Positions 1-5,959 of a DNA stretch of 15,707 bases are shown in pieces. Positions within the stretch are counted from its first letter, which is position 1; every line of letters begins with the position of its first letter. The position numbers and the translations under genes are program-made. Under the pieces are notes generated by a model. The model was not told where the DNA came from and did not search any database. It saw only the letters and a program-made list of their open reading frames with translations. Origin of the DNA: an uncultured Eubacteriales bacterium (GTDB lineage: Bacteria; Bacillota; Clostridia; Oscillospirales; CAG-272); NCBI GenBank assembly GCA_934467435.1, contig CAKSLR010000026.1, forward strand, positions 1 to 15,707, read 5' to 3'.

Positions 1-105
1 GAGGAATCTACCATTCAGGACTATGTCAAGGCGGAACATTTCAAGAATCTCTTCGGCACCGATGTGACGCATGACGGTGAGCATATCTTCCCCGATCAGG
101 AATAA
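1..105 (+). CDS. C-terminal 34 codons of an unidentified protein (partial)
   Basis: The frame is open from the first base of the window to a TAA at 103-105, giving a 34-residue acidic and aromatic tail that ends FPDQE. The 5' part lies outside the window. A strong intrinsic terminator starts about 25 bases after the stop, which supports this being a real gene end and the end of a transcription unit. The tail is too short to assign a family. Because it precedes carbohydrate-related genes it could be a transport or sugar enzyme, but nothing seen here proves that. Confidence 0.6.
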   Translation, partial: EESTIQDYVKAEHFKNLFGTDVTHDGEHIFPDQE

Positions 106-131
106 AAAGGGAAGATAGGCAAGGGGAAACG

Positions 132-180
132 CCGCCCGGGAGAGGTTCCGAAAACGGAATTTTTCCCGGGCGGTTTTCTC
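132..180 (+). terminator. Intrinsic terminator after the partial first gene
   Basis: A 9-bp perfect stem CCGCCCGGG (132-140) pairs with CCCGGGCGG (165-173). An inner TTCCG/CGGAA stem is closed by an AAAA loop, and the strand between them can continue by A-U and G-U pairing. TTTTCTC follows directly. This closes the upstream transcription unit and separates it from the regulatory region at 181-386. Confidence 0.9.
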
Positions 181-246
181 TTTGCCGCTTTTGTCCGGCG
201 GAAAGAAGAATCTGTCCGATCGGTACCCCACGGCAGGAAATGTGCC

Positions 247-284
247 GAAAAATCCATACTTTATCCCGAAAAACACATTTCTTT
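247..284 (+). promoter_or_regulatory. Bipartite operator copy 1, two 21-bp-spaced half-sites
   Basis: This 38-base block matches 11775-11812 at 35 of 38 positions, counted by hand. Internally it is a direct repeat: a half-site beginning GAAAAATCCAT at 247 recurs as GAAAAACACAT at 268, a period of 21 bp (two helical turns). Direct half-sites about 21 bp apart are the arrangement bound by AraC/XylS-family dimers, as at the araI sites. Candidate -10 hexamers (TACGCT 301-306, TATTCA 306-311) lie just downstream, so the block would overlap or abut the -35 region. It probably controls the beta-helix/SBP operon. The identity of the regulator is inference. Confidence 0.6.
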
Positions 285-285
285 C

Positions 286-300
286 CCACACGCGGTGTGG
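286..300. repeat. Short perfect inverted repeat CCACAC-GCG-GTGTGG
   Basis: Six-base arms flank a 3-base centre between operator copy 1 and the candidate -10. It is absent from the corresponding position of operator copy 2, so it would be specific to this promoter. It may be a binding site for a second dimeric regulator, or chance. Confidence 0.35.
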
Positions 301-306
301 TACGCT

Positions 307-340
307 ATTCATGACCGCACAGGTATTCGCGGTTATGAAT
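307..340. repeat. 12-bp inverted repeat in the leader of the beta-helix operon
   Basis: ATTCATGACCGC (307-318) and GCGGTTATGAAT (329-340) pair over 12 positions (11 Watson-Crick, one G-U) around a 10-base loop. It starts inside the candidate -10 region and ends 46 bases before the start codon. There is no T-tract, so it is not a standard terminator. It is either a palindromic operator or a 5'-UTR hairpin. Confidence 0.55.
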
Positions 341-386
341 CTTCTTGCGAATATGTGAAAAACACAAATAAACGGAGGATTTCATT

Positions 387-3305
387 ATGACAGAAAGCAG
401 AAAAGAAAACACCTGCCCGATGTGCGGTAAAACCGCCCCGCAGCGTGCCTATGACGAAAAGAACGCCAAAGGCATCGCCGCGGCGGATCTCACCCCCGAT
501 TGGTTCGGCGCCGGCGTCGTGCTCACTTCGGAGGAAGCGCTGACGCTTTCCCTTGAGGACGGCAAGACCTATGACGCCGCCGGCACGGTGCTGATCGCAA
601 AGGCCGGGCTTGCCCTGCGCGGTAACGGCTTTACGCTGGCGGGGCTGACGGTTGTGGGCGATGTCACGCTCTTCGGCTGCACGGGCGTTACGCTGCGCGA
701 GGTGGAGGTCGTCGGCTGTGAGACGGCGCTGACCACCGACCCCGCCTCGGTTGCCCTGACGCTGGACGGCTGCCGCCTTTCCGGTAAGACCGCGCTTTCT
801 CTCGCGGCAAGCGGCGCTACCATCCGCGCGTCGGTCATTTCGGCGTGTGAGGCGGGCATTGCCAACACGGCGGACGGCACCGGCGTTTACGGCTGTACCT
901 TTACCGGCGCGGGCATCCGTTCGTGCGGCGAAGATCTGATCGTGCGCCAGAACTCCTTCTGCGGCGAGGGCACCCTCGGCGTCCTGCTTTGCGAAGGAAC
1001 GCAGAACGCCCTGGTGGCGGAGAACCTCTTCCACGGGGAAGGCGTTTCGATTACCGCGCGCCATACGCGCAACTCCGTGCTGGTGCTGAACCAGGCAAAC
1101 GTCATTTCGGTCTGCGATAACCGCAACCTCTATGTGTGCGAAAACCTGCTGCGTGATCGCCTGATGGCGGTGCGCAACACCTACTTCCTTGCCGACGGGA
1201 ACGTGTATCCCGGCGACGAAAAGGATCACAGCCCCCTGCTTTCCGAAAATACGGAAGAAAACGGCGATACGCTGATGGATGTCAACGCCCGTCTGCCCTA
1301 CGGCGCGGATGAGCGCCTGCTGCCGCACGTGGACCGCGACCAGTTTGTGGGAATGCCCCGCCGCCATACGGTGCGGGAGGAAAACGGTGCGACCCGCACG
1401 CTGGACGCCTACATCACCGAGTGTGCCAGGGAAGGCGAAAAGGTCATCGTTCCCCCCGGTGCCTATACCGTAGATGCCGGCATGAAGTTCGATGCCTCGC
1501 ACAGCAACACCACGCTCTATGCTTACGGCGTGTACTATGAACGCGCCGAGCGGCTGCATAACCAAATGACCTTTGCGGCAACCGAGAATTTCTCGATCAA
1601 GGGTCTGACCATCGCCTTCCGCCGGCAGTCCTGCGGGCAGGTGTACATTCTGAAAAAACTGACGGGCAACCGCCTGCTTGTGGTCACCGGTGCCGGCATG
1701 GTCAACGAATTCGGCGATACGAACCCCGAGTATTCGAATACCCGTGGCATGGGCTCGCACCGCGCAAAGGATTTTTATGCCTTTGCCGATATGCACTATG
1801 AGAGTCTGCGAAAACTGGAGGGCACCGACTGCGGTCTGCCGCTCATGGAAATGCGCGTGAACGATGAGTTTTACCGTCGCCTCAGCGCCGGGGATGTGCT
1901 GACCTGCCGGATGGCGAACGGCGGCACTACCATCAGCATCGAGCGCGGCTGCAAGAACATCCGCTTCATCGACTTCAATATCTACGGCTGCGCCGCCGGC
2001 TTTGCGTATGTAGAGCATGACGCGCTGACGGCAACCACCTATTACCGCGTTGCCGATACCACCCGCTCGGGCGAGTTGATTTCGGCAGAGACCTACCATG
2101 CCTACCGCGCCCTTGGCGAAAAGTACGGCGTGAATCTTGAGGTTTCGGTGGATGAGGAAGGGCGTTTCCGCGGTTCGCCCGCCCGTATCGGCTCGATCGA
2201 CGCCACCCATACCACCCGTTGCGGCGAAGGTTCGAAAGCGACCTCCTGCCTCTTTGAAAATATGTGCGATGACGGCACCAACCAGAACGCCACGCACGGT
2301 CGGATTCACCGCGTGACCGAGAACGGGGACGGCACCACCACCATTGTGTATAAGGGCAACCTGTCGCAGTACTCCCACCAGTGGGGCAACCGCAAACCGG
2401 GCGGCTACTGTGCCGATTTCAAGGTCGGCGACCGGGTGTATGTCTATACCTCCGGCGGTCAGCTGGTGTGCGATACGCCCGCCCTTTCCCAAACGGCGGA
2501 AGAGGGGACCATTCCCGTGCCCGAATACGGCACCGAGACCGGCACGTACAGCGTGAAGGTGAAAACCGGGGCGGTCAATCTCCGGGCGCTGGAAGGCTAT
2601 AATCTGGATGCCAACGGCTGGGAAAGCAAAGATAAGGTGCTGATCGACAATATGTCGCAGGCATCGAACAACTTTGTGTTCGATAACTGCCTCGTGCGGA
2701 ACATCCGCTCCCGTGGGCTTCTCATCAAGGCGTCGGGCGGTAAGATTCTGCACTGCACCTTCAAAAACGTCGGTATGGCGTGCGCCGCGATTCTCTATGA
2801 GATCTTCTGGGGCGAATCGGGCGTGACCGAGGATATGCTGGTGGCGCACAACATTTTTGACCACACCGGTTACTATAACCACGGTCTGGCGGGCGTCTGG
2901 CAGGACCGCTATGCCGCCATCTCGGTGGAGGGGCTTGGCTCTTCGGTACAGGAGGACTACCTGCTCTACAAGGATATCCGCATTGAGGATAACATCATCA
3001 AAAACCGCACGACCGACTATGCCGTGTATATCAACTCGGCAAAGAACGTTTCCATCAAGCGCAACGTGTTCGGCGCGTTCATCGGTCACGGCGGTCTTTC
3101 CGATCCCACTTCCGTACCCGAGAGCCGGGAGAATCCGAAACCCGCGATTCACCTCAACGGCGCGATGAATGTGGAGATCAGTGACAATATCTACGCATGG
3201 GATAACCGCCCCGCGCACGCCTACGTCGTGGCGGAGCATATCAAAAATGTCTACGGTAGTGACGTGACGGCGGACGGCAACCCTGTCTTCCCGGATATGG
3301 AATAA
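387..3305 (+). CDS. Large right-handed parallel beta-helix protein, probable glycan-active enzyme
   Basis: A 972-residue protein starting at an ATG 6-7 bases after a CGGAGGA Shine-Dalgarno site. Repeating short strands with N/D/G turns (for example NNFVFDNCLVRNIRSRGLL near residue 760, CKNIRFIDFNIYG near 520 and YKDIRIEDNIIKN near 865) mark two beta-helix regions, roughly 50-270 and 385-950, separated by a mixed insert. The strand series around 760-830, containing RSRGLLI and AAILYEIFWGESG, resembles the arrangement in GH110-type alpha-galactosidases and other pectin-lyase-like enzymes. There is no signal peptide or membrane segment, and the N-terminus carries an isolated CPMCGK motif (residues 10-15). 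A cytoplasmic enzyme acting on imported glycan is a reasonable inference. The lipoprotein gene follows by 43 bases, so they are probably cotranscribed. The exact reaction is not assigned. Confidence 0.85.
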   Translation: MTESRKENTCPMCGKTAPQRAYDEKNAKGIAAADLTPDWFGAGVVLTSEEALTLSLEDGKTYDAAGTVLIAKAGLALRGNGFTLAGLTVVGDVTLFGCTGVTLREVEVVGCETALTTDPASVALTLDGCRLSGKTALSLAASGATIRASVISACEAGIANTADGTGVYGCTFTGAGIRSCGEDLIVRQNSFCGEGTLGVLLCEGTQNALVAENLFHGEGVSITARHTRNSVLVLNQANVISVCDNRNLYVCENLLRDRLMAVRNTYFLADGNVYPGDEKDHSPLLSENTEENGDTLMDVNARLPYGADERLLPHVDRDQFVGMPRRHTVREENGATRTLDAYITECAREGEKVIVPPGAYTVDAGMKFDASHSNTTLYAYGVYYERAERLHNQMTFAATENFSIKGLTIAFRRQSCGQVYILKKLTGNRLLVVTGAGMVNEFGDTNPEYSNTRGMGSHRAKDFYAFADMHYESLRKLEGTDCGLPLMEMRVNDEFYRRLSAGDVLTCRMANGGTTISIERGCKNIRFIDFNIYGCAAGFAYVEHDALTATTYYRVADTTRSGELISAETYHAYRALGEKYGVNLEVSVDEEGRFRGSPARIGSIDATHTTRCGEGSKATSCLFENMCDDGTNQNATHGRIHRVTENGDGTTTIVYKGNLSQYSHQWGNRKPGGYCADFKVGDRVYVYTSGGQLVCDTPALSQTAEEGTIPVPEYGTETGTYSVKVKTGAVNLRALEGYNLDANGWESKDKVLIDNMSQASNNFVFDNCLVRNIRSRGLLIKASGGKILHCTFKNVGMACAAILYEIFWGESGVTEDMLVAHNIFDHTGYYNHGLAGVWQDRYAAISVEGLGSSVQEDYLLYKDIRIEDNIIKNRTTDYAVYINSAKNVSIKRNVFGAFIGHGGLSDPTSVPESRENPKPAIHLNGAMNVEISDNIYAWDNRPAHAYVVAEHIKNVYGSDVTADGNPVFPDME

Positions 3306-3348
3306 TTCCGGGCGCCCTCTCCGGCTCACTCCGGGAAAAGGAGCGTTT

Positions 3349-4872
3349 ATGAAGAAATTTCTCTCCCTTGTATTGGTTTTCTGTATGCTGGCAGCGTTTG
3401 CCTCCTGCACACCAAAAGACTCCGGCAAACAGCCGGATACCCCCGGCGGCAATACGCCGGGCGGGTCTGACGTGTGGCAGGACGGCATCGGCGAACGTGA
3501 TTTCGGCGGTGATGAGTTCGTCATTTCCTGCCGCTCCGACTATGATTATGAAGTCTATGCCGACGAGGATTCCAAGGAAACGATCGACCATCTGATCTAC
3601 AACCGCAACAAATTGCTGGAAGAACGGTTCCACGCCTCCATTGTGCCGTTGTCTACCGTTGCCATCAATGAATCTGCGCAGTATGATTACGTACAGAAAG
3701 CCCTGAACCGGGGTGAGTCGGAGTTTGACCTCATTATGATGTTTGCCTATCAGTCGGGCAAACTGATTCTTCCCGCCTATTATTACGACTGGCGACAGGA
3801 TGTTCCGTATTGCCGCGACAGCATCAAGGGGGAAAAAGACTGGTGGCCGGCGGGCATCAACCGGGACTGCACGGTGAGCGGGCGGCAGTATGTTGCCGTT
3901 TCGGATATGAGCATCACCGCCATTGAAAAAGCCTGGGCAATCGCCTTCAATAAACAAATGGCGGAGGATAACAACATCGCCGCGAAACTGAACGCCAAAA
4001 CGCTTTATGAGGTGGTGGACCGCGGCGACTGGACCATCGACAACCTCGTATCCCTGACCAAAGATTTCTGGAAAGATTCCGAGATCGGGCAGCGCGGCCA
4101 GCGGGATGAAGAGGATACCTATGGTATGTTCCTGCCGGGCGGTACCGGGGTGGATGCGTTTGCCTTCTCCTTCGGGTTCCACTATCTTGAAAATGACGGG
4201 GTCAATTACCCCGAACTCTGGACGGTGACAAACCGTACCGTAACCGCCATCACCAAACTGCGTGATTTTGCCAACAGCGCGGGTATGTGGTATGACATTA
4301 CCTGGGACTATGCCAAGCAGAACGCCTTTTTTGCCGAGGGGCATGCGCTCTTTGCCGCACGCGCCCTGGAACAACTGGCAAGCGATGCGCTGCACAATAT
4401 GGAAGACGAGTTCGGCGTCCTCCCCTACCCGAAACTGGATACCACGCAGAAAGTGTATAAGACGGGAACCGAAGATCACTACAGCGTGCTCTCGGTGCCG
4501 ATCATCTGTCACAACATGGAACTTGCCGGCGCCATGACCGAGGCAATGTCCGCCTACAATAACAAGAATGTAAAGGATCTTTACTACCGCACCATCGTGA
4601 CCCACCGCAATACGTGTGATGAGGATTCGGTGCGCATGATTGACCTGATTATGGACGGCAGAACCTACGACCTGACGACCTACCATTACAACGAACTGAA
4701 ATGTTCTGACGAGCCGAACGGTTCGCTCGGGCTCTTCTTCCGTTACATGGTGTGGCCGGGCAATCGGAACAAGGATATTACGTCCTACTGGGCATCGGGC
4801 AGTGATGCACTGCAAAAGGCGCTGGATGCGTTGATTATCGAGTATGACGCCATCGCTAAAATCGGTACCTGA
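3349..4872 (+). CDS. Extracellular solute-binding lipoprotein (family 1-like, ABC sugar uptake)
   Basis: A 507-residue protein with a lipoprotein signal: MKK, a hydrophobic stretch (FLSLVLVFCMLAAF), then a FASC lipobox with the acylated Cys at residue 20. A low-complexity Gly/Pro/Asp linker follows to about residue 42, then a globular domain beginning RDFGGDEFVISC. Segments such as LNAKTLYEVVDRGDWTIDNL and YDITWDYAKQNAFFAEGHALFAARALEQL are typical of bacterial sugar-binding proteins of ABC importers. It would sit on the outer face of the membrane and pass ligand to permeases. No permease or ATPase gene is in the window, so it is either an orphan or works with components encoded elsewhere. AAAGGAG lies 6 bases before the ATG. 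It follows the beta-helix gene closely and ends at a terminator. Confidence 0.88.
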   Translation: MKKFLSLVLVFCMLAAFASCTPKDSGKQPDTPGGNTPGGSDVWQDGIGERDFGGDEFVISCRSDYDYEVYADEDSKETIDHLIYNRNKLLEERFHASIVPLSTVAINESAQYDYVQKALNRGESEFDLIMMFAYQSGKLILPAYYYDWRQDVPYCRDSIKGEKDWWPAGINRDCTVSGRQYVAVSDMSITAIEKAWAIAFNKQMAEDNNIAAKLNAKTLYEVVDRGDWTIDNLVSLTKDFWKDSEIGQRGQRDEEDTYGMFLPGGTGVDAFAFSFGFHYLENDGVNYPELWTVTNRTVTAITKLRDFANSAGMWYDITWDYAKQNAFFAEGHALFAARALEQLASDALHNMEDEFGVLPYPKLDTTQKVYKTGTEDHYSVLSVPIICHNMELAGAMTEAMSAYNNKNVKDLYYRTIVTHRNTCDEDSVRMIDLIMDGRTYDLTTYHYNELKCSDEPNGSLGLFFRYMVWPGNRNKDITSYWASGSDALQKALDALIIEYDAIAKIGT

Positions 4873-4902
4873 AAAAAGCCGGGGCTTTGCCCCGGCTTTT
4901 TT
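4872..4902. terminator. Strong bidirectional intrinsic terminator
   Basis: AAAAAAGCCGGGGC, a TTT loop, then GCCCCGGCTTTTTT. The 8-bp GC stem extends through A/T pairs, with a U6 tract on either strand. It overlaps the last base of the SBP stop codon and ends the beta-helix/SBP operon. Confidence 0.95.
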
Positions 4903-4931
4903 CGGTAAAAGGAATTTTTTGTGAAAACCAC

Positions 4932-4960
4932 TTGACACGGGAATCTTTTTTTGATACAAT
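4932..4960 (+). promoter_or_regulatory. Near-consensus sigma-A promoter for the riboswitch unit
   Basis: TTGACA (4932-4937), a 17-bp spacer, then TACAAT (4955-4960). The -35 is perfect, the -10 is 5 of 6, and spacing is ideal. Transcription should begin near 4964-4968, at the very 5' edge of the riboswitch P1 helix. Such strength implies high basal transcription gated by the attenuator downstream. Confidence 0.9.
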
Positions 4961-4963
4961 ATA

Positions 4964-5092
4964 CCCATCCATAAAGAGTGTACGAGGGGCAAGCCCGTTG
5001 ACTACACAGCAACCTGCCGGCAGGCAAGGTGCTAATGCTTGAAAGATGGGAGAATACGATGCGATTTGCCCATCTTTACGATGGGCTTTTTT
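4964..5092 (+). ncRNA. SAM-I-family (S-box clan) riboswitch lacking P4, with terminator switch
   Basis: SAM-I landmarks appear in order. P1 is CCCATC (4964-4969) with GATGGG (5045-5050), then AAAGAG. P2a is GTGTA (4978-4982) with TACAC (5003-5007), with kink-turn-like GA/TTGA. P2b is GGG (4986-4988), loop GCAAG, CCC (4994-4996). GCAACC (5009-5014) and AGGTGCTAA (5027-5035) flank the P3 stem TGCC/GGCA. The P2 loop CAAG (4990-4993) can pair with CTTG (5038-5041), the known SAM-I pseudoknot. No P4 helix is present: J3/4 runs straight into P1. Expression platform: AAAGATGGG (5042-5050) can pair with CCCATCTTT (5069-5077) as antiterminator. When it is held in P1, GCCCATC (5068-5074) pairs with GATGGGC (5080-5086) before U6, terminating transcription. 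Ligand binding would therefore switch the downstream gene off. A P4-less form recalls the SAM-I/IV variant class. Confidence 0.85.
5068..5092 (+). terminator. Riboswitch attenuator terminator
   Basis: GCCCATC, loop TTTAC, GATGGGC, then six T. It is mutually exclusive with the antiterminator formed by 5042-5050 and 5069-5077. It lies 44 bases before the next start codon, so it would stop transcription before the orphan gene. Confidence 0.9.
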
Positions 5093-5136
5093 CGTATCTC
5101 TTGTGGAAATAAGAAAAATGACAGGAGATACCAACC

Positions 5137-5379
5137 ATGAAACATTACGAGGAATACACAGACGATGAACTCGGTAGAATGACAAAGGAAAACACTCCCT
5201 ATGAGGTTTATGAAAGACTTGTCATAGAAGGTCTGTTAAAAATTGCGCCTGATCAAGAAAAGGAAATGATGGAGGTCATTGAAACTGACAAGAAGGAAGA
5301 GAAAAATAATAGATTGTGGAATTATAATCAAGGTCAATCTGTTGGTGATGCCATAAGTATCATTTCCTGGTATTATTGA
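5137..5379 (+). CDS. Small orphan protein under SAM-type riboswitch control
   Basis: An 80-residue protein starting at an ATG preceded by ACAGGAGATACCAACC, a good Shine-Dalgarno site 8 bases away. It is hydrophilic and acidic/lysine-rich in the middle (KKEEKNN), with an N-terminal helix-like region (DDELGRMTKENTPYEVYERLVIEGLL) and an unusual aromatic end (RLWNYNQ...ISWYY). There is no signal peptide or membrane segment and I recognise no family. GC is about 36% by hand count, far below the GC-rich neighbours. Methionine or SAM metabolism genes are the usual targets of this riboswitch class, and this product resembles none of them. The promoter, riboswitch and terminator around it argue that it is expressed. 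It could be a transferred gene or one that replaced the original target. Confidence 0.7.
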   Translation: MKHYEEYTDDELGRMTKENTPYEVYERLVIEGLLKIAPDQEKEMMEVIETDKKEEKNNRLWNYNQGQSVGDAISIISWYY

Positions 5380-5385
5380 CACGAT

Positions 5386-5418
5386 AAAAAGGAGGCGGTT
5401 GAATACCTCCTCCTTTTT
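5386..5418. terminator. Bidirectional terminator after the orphan gene
   Basis: AAAAAGGAGG (5386-5395) pairs with CCTCCTTTTT (5409-5418), with an inner GGT/ACC pair and a 5-base loop. Symmetric T5 tracts let it act on both strands. It can end the orphan transcript from the left and the leftward spoVA transcript from the right. Confidence 0.9.
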
Positions 5419-5570
5419 CATAGGTCTAAACATTCCAAAGATTCTTCTACCGTGGAAAGTCTAGCGTGTTCTCCCTTTACAAGGATAACATACGGATAGC
5501 CGATGTATTTGCCTACTTTAGACATATCCGGCTCTAGCACTTCGTACCCCTTGTATTTTTTCCTGTTTTC
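5418..5570 (-). pseudogene. C-terminal remnant of an unidentified small protein
   Basis: Read leftward, an open frame gives a protein-like end, KKYKGYEVLEPDMSKVGKYI followed by GYPYVILVKGEHARLSTVEE and SLECLDL, with its TGA at 5418-5420 against the bidirectional terminator. It has the balance of hydrophobic and charged residues of a real domain and is AT-rich, unlike spoVAE next to it. Upstream, the same frame runs through spoVAE as an arginine-rich shadow, so the true N-terminus is missing. Possible starts are a GTG 7 bases after AAGGGG or a later ATG, giving only 40 or 35 residues. I read it as a truncated gene end left by a rearrangement, but a short fourth gene of the spoVA transcript is possible. 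Family unknown. Confidence 0.4.
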
Positions 5571-5587
5571 TTTTTCACCGGCGGGCG

Positions 5588-5959
5588 CTATGCCCGCTTC
5601 GGCTTGCCCGAACAGAGCAGCGCCGCGAGGTAGCCGAACACCAGCGCTGCCGCCGTGCCGCCCGCCGCGGCGCAAAGTCCGCCGGTCAGGGCACCGATCA
5701 GCCCGTCGGTGTTCACTGCCTCCCGCACGCCGCGGGCAATGTTGCCCCCGAACCCGACAAGCGGTACCGATGCCCCGCACCCCGCAAAGGCGCGCAGCGG
5801 CTCGTAAAGCCCCACCGCGCCGAGCAGTACGCCAAGCGACACATACAGCACTAAAATCCGCGCGGGCGTGAGCCGCGTCAGGTCAATCAGCAACTGTGCC
5901 GCCACACAAAACGCCCCGCCCACGCAGAACGCGGCAAGGCAAGAGTAAAACAGTTCCAT
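5588..5959 (-). CDS. spoVAE: Stage V sporulation protein AE (SpoVAE/SpoVAEb)
   Basis: A 123-residue hydrophobic protein with about three or four membrane segments, including FYSCLAAFCVGGAFCVAAQL, ILVLYVSLGVLLGAVGLY and a C-terminal GALTGGLCAAAGGTAAALVF stretch. The central SVPLVGFGGNIARGVREAV motif is the SpoVAC/AE family signature. It belongs to the inner-membrane channel that moves dipicolinic acid into the spore during sporulation and out at germination. The ATG at 5959 shares its A with the spoVAD stop (TAATG), and GGGAGG lies 7-8 bases upstream, which fixes this start over two upstream ATGs. This is the last gene of the spoVAC-spoVAD-spoVAE operon. A GCGGGC/GCCCGC hairpin (5581-5597) overlaps its end but lacks a T-tract. 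Confidence 0.93.
   Translation of the reverse strand: MELFYSCLAAFCVGGAFCVAAQLLIDLTRLTPARILVLYVSLGVLLGAVGLYEPLRAFAGCGASVPLVGFGGNIARGVREAVNTDGLIGALTGGLCAAAGGTAAALVFGYLAALLCSGKPKRA

Noticed and set aside
333..3524. A 1063-codon open frame on the minus strand opposite the beta-helix gene
   Set aside because: It is rich in His/Arg/Val/Gly without domain structure and is the mirror of a GC-rich coding strand. The plus strand has the ribosome site, start and beta-helix repeats.
3241..4992. A 583-codon minus-strand frame opposite the solute-binding protein gene
   Set aside because: The lipoprotein on the plus strand is clear, and the antisense frame crosses a strong terminator and the riboswitch promoter.
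5581..5597. GCGGGC/GCCCGC hairpin as a terminator of the spoVA operon
   Set aside because: Read leftward it is followed by an A-rich rather than T-rich tract. The bidirectional hairpin at 5386-5418 is the better terminator.
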